DNA of 64,000 bases from Eucalyptus grandis. Taxonomy: Eukaryota; Streptophyta; Magnoliopsida; Myrtales; Myrtaceae. The notes beneath the pieces are model-generated. The model ran no database searches. It saw nothing but the letters and a program-made list of their open reading frames with translations, and was not told the DNA's origin. The translations under genes and the position numbers were made by a program. Shown piece after piece: positions 46,613 to 57,040 of this stretch. The stretch is taken from assembly GCF_016545825.1 (NCBI RefSeq), contig NC_052614.1:13162559-13226558 (forward strand). Direction: 5' to 3'. The number at the start of each line of letters is the position of its first letter. Positions within the stretch are counted from its first letter, which is position 1.

Positions 46613-46905
46613 AACGGTAGAGAGAACCATAATCAATAATTATATAATAATAAACGCGTTGTGGTGTAGCCCAAATTTTCTTAGGGTCTATTCTTGATTT
46701 TGTTAATGACAAAGGCGCTTCAGTTTTTTTAGTTGCTTCTTTCCTTATGAAAGGATCGTACTCGAATCCAAATAGAACAGAAATGTGTATGGGCTCCACA
46801 TGCTAATGAGCTAATCCCGTTCATCTATTCTTAAAAGGCCGGTATTTACTTCGTTGGATAAAACTAAGGCTTTGCAAGGTATCTCTAACTTGGAAAAATT
46901 AGGGA
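46613..46905. other. Upstream flank of LRR-2, continued
   Basis: Collinear with 30523-31089 of the LRR-1 flank minus the SINE. Its GAAAGGATCGTACTCGAATCC is the empty SINE site. No gene. Confidence 0.7.
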
Positions 46906-47175
46906 AAATTGTCCAAAAAGTCCAAAATCTTGTACAGTAACCAATTTGATCCTAAATTTTTAATTTTGTCAATTTAGTCATAAATCTTTTGACAACTCAT
47001 CAATTCAATCTTTAACCTTTTGATAACTCGCCAGATTTAGTGAGGCGGCGGCATTGCGGCCCTTGTTGTGGTTGGCAAATTGTCAAAAGATCTAAGACTA
47101 AATTGACAAAATTGAAGAGCTTAGGACTAAATTGGTCACCGAATAATAGGTTAAGGACATTTTGGACATTTTTTT
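46906..47175. mobile_element. Foldback MITE, copy in the LRR-2 flank
   Basis: Orthologous in position to 31090-31356: same inverted arms (TTGTCAATTTAGTCATAAATC and the complement of GATCTAAGACTAAATTGACAA) and the same GCGGCATTGCGGCCCTTG centre. Absent from the LRR-3 flank. Confidence 0.78.
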
Positions 47176-47511
47176 TTTTTGGAAGAATTGTGAGCTTTCA
47201 TTATTGTCAAATACAATTTTTTACCAAAGTAACGGGAGGTTGGGGAGTCTAAACACGTAATAAGATCAATCGTGCTATATCTTTTTACAAGATCACTAAT
47301 GCCGTGACTTTTCATCACCATCACATGTTAGAATCCCCCAAGTAATGCATCAGCCGAATGTGAGGCCAACGGATCGAACCCATTTTCAGGGAACTTCGTC
47401 GACGCCCAAAATAAATTGCCAAAAGTAAGAGGGCGCCAAAGTGGAACACCTACAGCTGTATGAATATAGAAAGACCATACGGCCCTCTTAGCAGATCACC
47501 TTTGGGGATGG
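47176..47511. other. Flank shared with 58870-59100
   Basis: Contains ATGTTAGAATCCCCCAAGTAATGCATCAGC, found in near-identical form near 58955, and leads into the RS-domain fragment. It may be the 3' part of that gene. No frame is conserved. Confidence 0.5.
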
Positions 47512-48052
47512 CTACTGGATCATGACCAAAAAATGGCAAACGAAGAGTGCAGGATGGACTTTGTGCAGATGCAGTAGGGGAATCGGCAGGCTGTGGAGCT
47601 GAGAAGCTCTTTCACCATTTCGTCCATCAGGACTCTCGAGTGTAGAAGGTCTCTGATTTGGAGACGAACTCCTCTCATATTCAGCTTCGCGCGGGGACGA
47701 ACTGAAATGAGGGAAAAAAGTCTCCAATCATCTAAAAATTCTCAACAATCAGAAGAAGCACAGAGGGAAATGAGGAGGGCCATCGCCTCGTGTATGATCC
47801 ACTCTGACTTCAGTCCTCGTCATCATACTTGGGTGCCCTTCGGTCTCTGCGACGATCTGGACTTGTGCTGTAGCTCCTGCTCCGGAGACGGTGACTCCTT
47901 TCCCTGTCTCTGTACTCGTCGCAATCATATCGTCCCCTGTTTCTGCTGCGACTTCTCCTCCTGTGGTTGCGGTCTCTGTACCTGAAAATCCATCTTACTG
48001 TCAGTTGCGGGAGAGCATGAGAGGGAATCACGTCCAATTCTACAAGATACAA
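47512..48052 (-). pseudogene. RS-domain (splicing-factor-like) gene fragment, copy 1
   Basis: The minus strand encodes an arginine/serine dipeptide-rich stretch (HRRRSRSRNRGRYDCDEY, then RERSHRLRSRSYSTSPDRRR) at 48052-47810. After a break it continues at 47727-47512 with SPREAEYERSSSPNQRPSTL. RS domains occur at the C-terminus of SR splicing factors, where they mediate protein contacts in the spliceosome. No RNA-recognition motif is present here, so this is a fragment. The matching copy at 59155-59664 is damaged in other ways. It travels with the LRR duplication. Confidence 0.6.
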
Positions 48053-48208
48053 CCACCACTACTTAATGGCACGTCAGGGGAAATTTTATTAAATTTACTA
48101 CGAACGAAGAACAAAGTGCAACTTTTTACCAAAAAAAAAGAGAGAAAAAAAAAAAAGAACACAGTGCAACAAGCTTGGATGTCACCTAATAACTTGGTTT
48201 AGAGCATA

Positions 48209-49157
48209 GGAATGCGTTAGGTAACGTTTCTATTCCCGGAAACAATTTCCTTTTAGAGACTTTTTTTATTTTATTTTATTTCTATTCTCGGAACAGTTTC
48301 TGAGCATTTTAAAGTATTTGATAACTGAACAAAATTCATATTCCCAGAACCGAAATACGTTTGATATGACCCCAAATATTTTTGTGACATAGACTTTCTT
48401 TTAACTTATTAATAATTTTCTTATTTTCTTATTTTTTCTTTTCTTATTTCTTTTTTTTTCTCTTTCTAATTGGCCGGACAAGGGTCGGCGGGCCTCGCCG
48501 GGTGGCTACCGCGAGGTCGGCCTCACCCACCCGGTGATGCCGACCTCGCTCGTGGTCCGGGTGAGGTCGACAGACCATGGGCAAGGTCGAAGTTGCTGGG
48601 TGCGTGAGGCCGACCTCGCAATGGCCGAGCGAGGCTTGACCTCGTTAAATCTAGGCAAGGTTGAGCCTCACCAGGGGCTGGTGACCAGCTTAGGGGCCGG
48701 TGAGGTTGTTGGCAACCAACTAAGGGAAAGAAGAGAGGAAGAGAAAAAGAAGAAAAGAAAAAAGAAAGAAAAGAACCCACCCCATTGGTGGTCGCATGGT
48801 TTGCGCTCAATCCCTCCTTCGGAAGGGAACGAATTCAAATCCTCACATTCGCTTGTGTGACTCACCCGCGGCTGAGTCAGGTGGGTCGGCTCGGTTCGCC
48901 CCAGGTTTACGCCACCGGCCACTGGCTGTACAACACTTCTCGAGTTACCCAAAAAAAAAAAAAAAAAAGGAGACCTATTTCTTGAGTTGTTCTCGGGAAC
49001 AAAAAACAACTTTTTTAAAAAATTTCTGTTCCAAATCCGTTCTCGAAACACATTTGTTCCCGGGAACAAAAACTTAGCAAATGCGTTTTTGTTCTATTCT
49101 GTTTCCAAGAACAAAATAACAAAAACAAGTGTTTCCGAGAGCGTTACCAAACACACC
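48209..49157. mobile_element. PIF/Harbinger-like MITE with GC-rich core
   Basis: The element starts GGAATGCGTTAGGTAACG and ends CGTTACCAAACACACC, an imperfect inverted repeat with GG..CC ends. A 3-bp ATA flanks both sides (48206-48208 and 49158-49160). The matching sequence near 59797 (GAGCTTAAATGA) has the site only once, as TTA. Repeated TTCTATTC / GTTCCCGGGAACA motifs fill the arms, and the core (48470-48720) is GC-rich. No transposase. The frames at 48523-49077 follow composition. Confidence 0.78.
48788..48968 (+). mobile_element. Possible SINE inside the MITE
   Basis: GTGGTCGCATGGTTTGCGC resembles an A box and GAATTCAAATCC a B box, about 35 bp apart. The segment ends in an 18-base A run (48951-48968). 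I found no clear target-site duplication, so this is tentative. Confidence 0.4.
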
Positions 49158-50045
49158 ATAAATGATCAAAAAGCAGAATCTAGAAACCTACAACTCAATG
49201 GCATAATATAAAATAGCTAAAAGAAATTAGCAACGCCACATCGATAACGTACTTGTTAAGGAGGATCCTAGGACTTAGGAGTTTTCAATGTCATGTGCAA
49301 ACATCTTAGTTAAGGTGCCACGGTCACATTCTTCATCTATCTAGGATGTGTCATCAAAGAGCTGATGATGGACTAAGTACAACTTTATAAGCTCTTCATC
49401 CGGCATGAATTAGCAAAAATACTTTTGGGACAAGAGCAAAACAAATCCTAAACGTTTTACCCACAATCTCATGGTCAATTGAGTTTTAAATCATTTCATA
49501 TATATTCAATAGGCTGTCATGTTGTTGTAGATGCCATTTTTCCCTACAAAATGGAATCCACTCAATATACATGAAATTAACTATACTTTTTACTGCAAAG
49601 TAAGAAATAAGGCATTGGGTTTTTTAATTGCAAGACTCACGTGAAGACTAAAGCTCAAATATTCATTTAAATTGAGGAAAAATTGGCGATTTACGAAAAG
49701 TAGTAAAGATAATTTAATGAATTTAGTAAAGAAAAGATTAAATTGATATAACTTATTTTTAGTGTGCTTTTTAACTTGGTTATTATATACACGAACAAGT
49801 GATAAAAGTCAATTACAACTAACATGATTAAAATTATCATACTTTAAATCTAATACAATATACTTTACGCCAGTTTGAATTTTAATATAACTTTTTTATA
49901 GTTTTTTCATCTTATCTTTTGTTATCAATATCCTTGATCTAAATAGTGAAAGAGATATGAAATCTTAAATAAAGATCAAATTCCCCAAAATAACATATTT
50001 GTTCTTGAGGATCATAAGCTTTTCTATCAAATAAAACCAAGACCC
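49158..50045. other. AT-rich flank shared with 59795-60280
   Basis: Up to about 49680 this aligns with 59795-60277 (for example CTTGTTAAGGAGGATC and CTAGGATGTGTCATCAA). From 49680 to 50045 it is AT-rich with no recognised feature. Confidence 0.5.
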
Positions 50046-50183
50046 ATGGAGCCTGAACTTCAATCTTCAAAGCTCAATCCATCACTTCTGAAACGTGAGG
50101 AGGAAGAGCACAACGCGCAGACAAGGTCAGGGGAGAAGGTGGAGGGGGAGGCGGTAATCAATTCCTCTGTCCACGACTACTAG
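50046..50183 (+). pseudogene. Short exon-like ORF of unknown function
   Basis: ATG at 50046 opens a 45-codon frame (MEPELQSSKLNPSLLKREEEE start) ending in TAG. The same frame continues after the TAG for another 32 codons to a stop near 50280, with the TAG where Trp would be one base away (TGG). It is GC-richer than its surroundings and is followed by intron- or leader-like sequence. I do not recognise the protein. It could be the first exon of a lost gene. Confidence 0.25.
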
Positions 50184-51139
50184 AAAATCGTTCGGGAGAG
50201 CGACCAACGCAGAGAGGAGGAATCGGTTTTGAGGAACAGGATTTTTTCTTTCTGGGGAGGGTTGGTTTAGACATTGGAGAGAGCATTTTTCGGGGTGGGA
50301 AACGACTCTGTTGGGAGAGAAAGATCTACGAAATATGGGTCGGAGAGTTTTGGTACCGATTACGTTTAGATCTATGAAAACGAGTTTCTATAGGTGTTTC
50401 TAGCTTATTGAGCAGTTTTAGTATCAATATGGAATTGAGTCGTGGTATCTAGATCATTCAGTTGAGACGCCCATCCCCCGTTCGATGAAATCTTTATGAG
50501 AATTTAGTGCGAGCTAACCGTATTTTTCGTGTAATCCGAAAGTAAAGCGATCTAGATTGAATGATCTTAACTGGCTTCAAGTCATTGACGTCCGAATCCT
50601 AGTGATTTCTCAATATTTGAATCTGTTTCTGAAGTCAGGGTTCATTGTTTTTGTGTTTTATGTTCCAACACCTGTGACTGATGGTTACTGGTGAGAGCTT
50701 GGCTGGAGTTGATGTCACAATTATCGATCTTTCGTAAATCGTTCTAGCTTATCTCCACATGGGTTGTCTTACTTCATATCCTTAGTTACAGTCCATCTTG
50801 GCAAGTCTTAGTAAATGGGGTAACGTCTGGCAAACAGCCATGATCGAAGGTAATAGCCAATGACATGAGTCTTGTTATGAATATGGGAAAGAAAATAATA
50901 AGAATGGGTTCAATTAGGGTTGATGAACTTTGGGTTTCATTAGTTAATGGATTTGGGCTTAGCCTGGTTTGATGAATATGAGTCGTGTTTAATCTGCTGG
51001 TTCTAGACTTAGCTCCGCTCTGATGTCATTTTTGCTTGCTCAGAATTTGAGTCTTAATGTGTCCGTGGTTTTAATCACTTTTAGCATGTTTAGTTTTCCT
51101 TTCTATAATTAAATTGCAAACTGCTTTGTTGAATACTTG
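50184..51139. other. Intergenic or intron-like sequence
   Basis: T-rich, with no open frame of note. It precedes the duplicated unit at 51140 and has no counterpart in the window, because the matching area would lie left of position 1. Confidence 0.4.
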
Positions 51140-52490
51140 CTGGTCATTCCTCATGGAGTGCGATTTGAGTCAATCTCAAGGTCGTTTGATAATCATTCTG
51201 ATTGCTCTTAATGGCTTCTCAATATGTGGTTAATTTTCTAGTCGTTTTAGTATGCTTAGCGCAATTTTCATGTGAAGCTCAGGGTTGTTGCTTCTGCCTT
51301 CGTACCGAACTTTCTTCTGTTTTTTTGGGCGTGATTTGAATTGAGTCAACCTGTGTTCAGGTGTCACTTTGGTTGCTCATGTTGAAATATTAGTATGTCG
51401 ATTTCTTGGCAATGTTGGCATGTTGTTATGTCGATTGTTTAGATGAGTTGTGGATTGTGCACTTTGAATGTTGCTGACTGGAGACACCTAGGCTTGTTAT
51501 GTGAAAGTTTTGGTCCCGTTAAGTATAATTTAGATGTCTTCGTATGCATGTGAGCATGAAATTCATTCCTAGTCGATTTGGCATGGTTAAACATCATTTG
51601 CATGAGCGGAAGGGGCTTTCTTGCATCCTGAACGTTGCTGTGGGCTATGGATTGGGCGTGATTTTGAAGCGCATTGATGTGATTGGTGGCTTAATTTCGT
51701 AGTTCTTGTAGAACATAGGCATAGGATTCATGTGATAGCATTCTAGTTTAGTTTAGATTTAGGGAGGTTCATCTCTTAGAAAAAATTCGATCTGATTTGA
51801 ACATTGGTCATAGGAGGTGCTGTCCTTAGACGTAATAACAAGGCAATGTAAATTCTTTGCTTGACATTTCATTAAATTTGCTTCCATATGCTTTATTCTA
51901 ATTGTACTCGTTGCGATTGTTTACTTTCTTCTGATATGCACTTGCATGTGAACATCATTTAGCGGCATAGTGTCATAAAATGGATAAGGATCGTGTGAAT
52001 CACTTAGGCAACTATTCAATCAAGTTAGGGTACCGAAAGGGTATTAGTTAGAGAATTATTGTAATCAAGTCCCTGATTTTAGATCTCTAGTTGCTTAAAA
52101 GTAAGATATTTCCCATGCTTCACTTGGCTCCTAGCCGGCTCTAATAAGCTAGTGGTGACTCCTTGTTAGGTTGGACTTCATAAATGGATCTATTTTAATT
52201 GTAATTTTCCAAATGTTGCGCAAGGTGAGGGTTGGGAAGAACTCCTGTCAATTGAGAACCAAGTTCTCAACTCAACAATTATCTTTAAACCTGTCTTCGC
52301 CTCGCTGGGAGGGTCACGGCAGGTATACCCATGTTAAATTTATTTTAAGCGAATTTTTGCGCCATAAAAAGTTTCAAACTAATATATTTATGCCACATTT
52401 ACCTCAAACTAATTTTCATGTTACAAATTGCCAAACTAGTACACTTATACCATATTTAGCCTCACCAAAATTTTAGATCGGGAAATTTGC
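51140..52490. repeat. LRR-downstream duplicated unit, single copy by LRR-3
   Basis: Collinear with 1-1245 and, in part, with 2285-4345 and 5060-5450. Here the unit is uninterrupted: the MITE insertion point CTTTATTCTA (near 51890) is empty. No gene. Confidence 0.8.
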
Positions 52491-53172
52491 TAAAATCTAT
52501 TACTTTTTCCCTAAGAGCACTGTCAAGTTTCGGAAATCTATTAAAAGCCATAATTTTATATGGCTTGAAAATTAATTTAAGGTAAATGTGGCATGAGTGT
52601 ACTATTTTTATATTTTTTTCGTGACATGAAAAATTAAAGAGGTAAATGCGACAAGAGTAACATATACTAATTTGGGATTTTGGTGATAATAAACCTAGAA
52701 TTTAGAAGAAGTTACTTACTAAATTCATTATGATGGTGGTAACATATTGACAAGTCAACTTATGAGCAAGTTAACATTCTAATATCGGCATGCAACTTCA
52801 ACAGAAATCTGCAATGGGACAATGACAAATTTAGAAATCCTTGACATATTTCAATGGCACACTCAATCACGAAACCCCGGGCTAAATGGGCCTCGACAGC
52901 TCTTTATCTTTCTTTCTTTCTCATGGAGAAATAAGAATGGTGCACACTAAACAAGAAAGGACACATAGGGTGTTGATGCAAAGTGATTTTTTTTTAAAGT
53001 TCTCTTTTTTGTCCATCTATTCAATCGGCCTGATTCAGTAATCACACTTCAAGAAGAGGATGACGGCATCATAAAAACAAGCATCCAAATGGGAAATTGC
53101 ATTCTAACTAACAAAAATTGTATTTCCTGCCCTACATTCCACTTTATTCAAAGCAACCACTTCCCAATAATT
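52491..53172. other. 3' flank of LRR-3
   Basis: AT-rich. From about 52770 it matches 5570-5951 downstream of LRR-1. It presumably includes the 3' untranslated region. No gene. Confidence 0.5.
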
Positions 53173-55705
53173 TCATCGGGCCCCATGAAATTTGATGGCC
53201 TTCCACTTTGGCTTCTTCATCAATTTGGCTCTTCTCTCCATCCTTCTCACTTCTCTCACTAGCCATTTGGGTCTTCCAGTTTCACATAAAATATATGCTA
53301 TGGATATTCCAATGACGATTCCAGATGCATAACCTATGCCAACCACTTTCCTATCAAAACCACCACCATGCACTCTTGTACTATCCTCTTGGAAGAACGA
53401 TTGTGAAGTTGGAGGAGGCTGAGCATCACTGCGACAAGTGATTTGTAATGGAGTTCCACATAAGCCTGGGTTTCCACGAAATGAATCGCTTGTGAATGTG
53501 CTTAGTTGCTTGTCTTGAGGTATGGGGCCTACGAGTTGGTTCCTTGAGAGGTCTAAACACCCAAGAAATGACAAATCTCCCAGTTCTCTAGGAACCCTCC
53601 CACTAAGCTTGTTTGAAGATAAATCTAGCCATTCAAGGTTAGTCAAATTTCCAAGAGTTGAAGGAATGGAACCCATGAGGTGGTTGTAGGAAAGATTGAG
53701 CCCTTTGAGAAAATGAAGATTTCCAATGACACTCGGGATGTTCCCTTGAAAAGAGTTGAGCGATAAGTCGATGGTTGTTAAGATGGTCAAGATCCTCTCT
53801 AGCCGAATCTCCCTTCCTTTCATGATCACATTGATGGAATCTTCATAGAACCCCATTCCAAGTCCAAGTTCCTGCGTCATGTACAATGATTTGTCTTGCA
53901 GCTCTTGTGCATTTTTTCCATTTATCATCCCTTGAAGTTTTGCTATCAAATTGGTTGGTAAAGGACCGACGAAGTCATTGTTCGAGAGATCCAAAATGTG
54001 CAACTTGGGAAAGAGATGAGCTACCCTTGGAAAATCTAAGGAACCCTTAAAATTGTTGGACCTCAAAATAAGAACTTTTAGCCTTGGCGTTTTCCTAGCC
54101 ATGCTGGGAACTTATCCTCTATCTTATTGTTGCTTAAATCCAGAACTTCTAGCCTTGTACAATTGACAAGGGATTGTGGCAATGTTCCTTCAAATTGATT
54201 TTGACTCAAGTCAAGAGTTCTCAAGCTACTTCGTCGTGACAATGTTAGAGGGATTGTGCCTGAAAGACTATTCATTCGCAAGTTCAAAACCACTAAACCA
54301 ATGCTCAAGTTTGATAAGCACTTGGGTAGGCCACCAGCTAAGGAATTATTAGACAAGATGAGGACTTTGAGGTTGGTGGCATTGCATATTGATGAAGAGA
54401 TCTTCCCCACTATTTTATTATTTGCGATATCATAGTAATCTGTGAATGGTGATGGAAGTGGAAGTAGACCTTCAAATTTGTTGTTGGACAAACTAATTTT
54501 TGACAATGAGGTTTTTAAGAAACCTTCTACTGGCCATTGTCCTGAAAGTCGATTGCCATGGAGGATTAATCTGACTAAACTTGTGCAATTTCTCAAGCTT
54601 CTAGGGATAGAACCTGTTAAGTTGTTGCCACTCACTTTGTAAGGTTTTGGAGCAACCTACCTCGGCACAAGTTCTTTGGTAAGGAGCCGCTTAATTGGTT
54701 GGTATCCAAATGCAGCTCCTCCAAGTTCACTAGATCTCCTAAGGATCCAGGAATGTGACCAGAAAGCTTATTACTGTAGAGAAAAAGCGAGGTAAGCTCC
54801 GTCAAATTGCCTAATATTGGTGGGATTGAACCTGTGAGATTATTATTATTAAGGCTCAACTCATTAAGACGATTCAAATTCCCTAGCTCCAGTGGGATGG
54901 AACCAATAAACTCATTAGCAAATAGGTTCAGTTGTGTCAATTTGGTTAAGTTCCCCAAAGTGGAAGGAATCAATCCTGTTAGGAAGTTGGTGTCCATGTG
55001 GAGCAATTCCAAATTTGCCATATTTCCCATTTCAGGAGGAATAGAACCAGAAAGGGAGTTGTTGTAGACATACAGTATAGCCAATTTGCTCAAATTACCT
55101 AATGAGGAAGGTATGGGTCCATTCAACTGGTTCGAATACAACGCGACCTCATTGAGCAAATGCAATTGTCCAATTTCTTGGGGAATGGATCCATTTAACT
55201 CATTAGAAACCAGGTGCAGGACCTTGAGTTTCGTTAGATGGCCGATCTCCGGGGGTATATTCCCCATGAATCGATTGATAGAGAGGTCAAGATAGGTGAG
55301 ATTGCTCAAGAGACCGATTTGAGGCGGAATATGGCCAGAGAGACTATTTATACCCAAGTCCATGTATGTAAGATGAGACAAAGATGAGAATGGGAATTCG
55401 TCGAGCGTACCTTCAACATAAGCACTGGTGAGATTTATCCCGATTATGCTCCCCGCCTGATTGCAGGAGATGCCATACCAAGCACATGGACTCATGGTCG
55501 AGTTGGAACTGGTGGCATGATGAGGAGATGGAGTCCACGAAGAGAGGGAAGGAACCGAATGGTTACTAAGACCGGACTTCCACTTGAGGAGGGCTTGGGC
55601 TTCTGCAGGGGAAGCATGATTAGGAAGTGGAATGAAAAAGATAGTGAAAAGGGCAAGGGCAGCCACAAGGCTCATGACCCTCTTGAATTCTAATGAAGAA
55701 TCCAT
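53173..55705 (-). pseudogene. LRR-3: near-complete LRR receptor-like protein, two frameshifts
   Basis: From ATG 55705 the minus strand encodes a signal peptide (MDSSLEFKRVMSLVAALAL), a cysteine cap (CAWYGISCNQ), an LRR ectodomain of roughly 20 or more repeats (LxGxIPxxLGNLxxL), a closing GNPGLCGTPLQITC motif, one membrane segment (VGIGYASGIVIGISIAYIL) and a short basic tail ending at 53173. There is no kinase, so it is a receptor-like protein that would need a partner kinase at the plasma membrane. The frame breaks twice: one base missing near 54636 (after LLQNLTK) and one A missing near 54100 (GGAAAACGCC). Otherwise about 850 codons are clean. Either a very young pseudogene or sequence error. 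The N-terminal LRRs resemble MIK2-like kinases. Confidence 0.92.
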
Positions 55706-55775
55706 CGATTCTTTCTATTTCTTCTCTTTTGGTTCTAATAAGTTGGTTTTTCTTTTCCCAAGGCAACGAGCGAAG

Positions 55776-55784
55776 CTTAAATAG
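55776..55784 (-). promoter_or_regulatory. TATA-like box of LRR-3
   Basis: The minus strand reads CTATTTAAG about 72-80 bp upstream of the ATG at 55705, a plausible TATA box with a short leader. LRR-1 has a different TATA-like run in the equivalent area. Confidence 0.4.
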
Positions 55785-57040
55785 GCAGTGAGAACTCACC
55801 TTCCTATCATTTTCCATTATAATGGGATGTGGGAATATGCAATAAATTGACAACTAAACAGTGAAGACTAAGAAAAGGTACGTCGATATTGCTTCACACG
55901 CCGTAGTAGTCATCTGAGAGCCCACTGGGACGAATTTTTTTGGTTCCTTGAAGGCTTTGGTATTTGTTACTTCTGTAGTCTTCGCAGGTGACTTTTCTCA
56001 CTCGGTCAGTCCCTATTTCGGAAATTCCTTTTTTTTTTTTTTTTTGGGGGGTCTGACCTATTATACGAAATCCAGACCCAACGACAGAGAAGTCTTTGAG
56101 GAAAGTGATGTAAGTCAGCGTCTTTCGTGAGGTGTGTGAAAACTCAACTTTCCACAAGATCAGACTTTAATTTGCGCCGCACAACTTTGAATTCAAAGCG
56201 CAAAAGACAAGTCTTCTCACTCACCGTCTTTCGTGAGGTGCGTGAAAACTCAACTTTCCACAAGATCAGACTTTAATTTGCGCTGCACAACTTTGAATTC
56301 AAAGCGCAAAAGACAAGTCTTCTCACTCGCCATTCATGAAGCCACTTCTTGACGCGGTTGACCGCAAACAACAGCTGATTATCAAGCCAAATGGCCCCGA
56401 GAGCACCGTCAAAAAAGAAAAATTCTAACGGCTGCAAAAAAAAAAAAAGAAAAAGAAAAAGCGATCCACATCCAATTTTCAAATATACTATTTTTCATAT
56501 TTGAAGGAGAAAATTGCTAATAATTGGAACTTGAGTTGAGTTGGGTATGACTTGGATCCAAATAGGATTCAATATGGGTTGTCAAAATTGTATTACAAAA
56601 ATATGGGTTAGTATGGGTTGTATGGATCAATTTGAATTGGATCCATTTTCAACCCATTCATATTTTACCAAGTCCTTTACTAGGAAAAACACTAGATAGA
56701 TCTAAGAGACTATCGTTCCTAAATGGGAATCAACAATTATACATTCATATGGTGTAGCCCAAATTTTCTTAAGATCTAGTCTAGATTTAGATCATCCCAA
56801 AGGCGCTTCATTTTATTTTAAATCACTTCTCTCCTTCCTAAATGACCATAATTTCCAAAGGTATCTCAAATCCAAACAAAACAAAAATGTATATGGGCTC
56901 GAGCTGCTAATGAGCTTATCTTGTTTACCTATTCTTAAAAGGCTAGAATTTACTTCATTGGAATAAAGCTAAAGCTTCACAAGGTATCTCTAGCTCGGAG
57001 GAAGGATAAGCTTTCAATATGATTAAATACAACCTATCAT
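55785..57040. promoter_or_regulatory. Upstream flank of LRR-3
   Basis: Collinear with 28936-31090 and 35510-37080 but more diverged. It contains a 106-bp tandem duplication (56120-56330) and lacks the foldback MITE and SINE. No gene. Confidence 0.55.
56120..56330. repeat. 106-bp tandem duplication in the LRR-3 upstream flank
   Basis: GTCTTTCGTGAGGTG starts at 56120 and again at 56226; the two units differ at only a few bases. LRR-1 and LRR-2 flanks have one copy. Confidence 0.92.

Noticed and set aside
48523..49077. Several open frames on both strands
   Set aside because: Inside the Harbinger-like MITE; GC-rich core and homopolymer runs give spurious frames.
53173..55705. LRR receptor kinase
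   Set aside because: The protein ends about 35 residues after its membrane segment; no kinase motifs (GxGxxG, HRD, DFG) are visible on either side.
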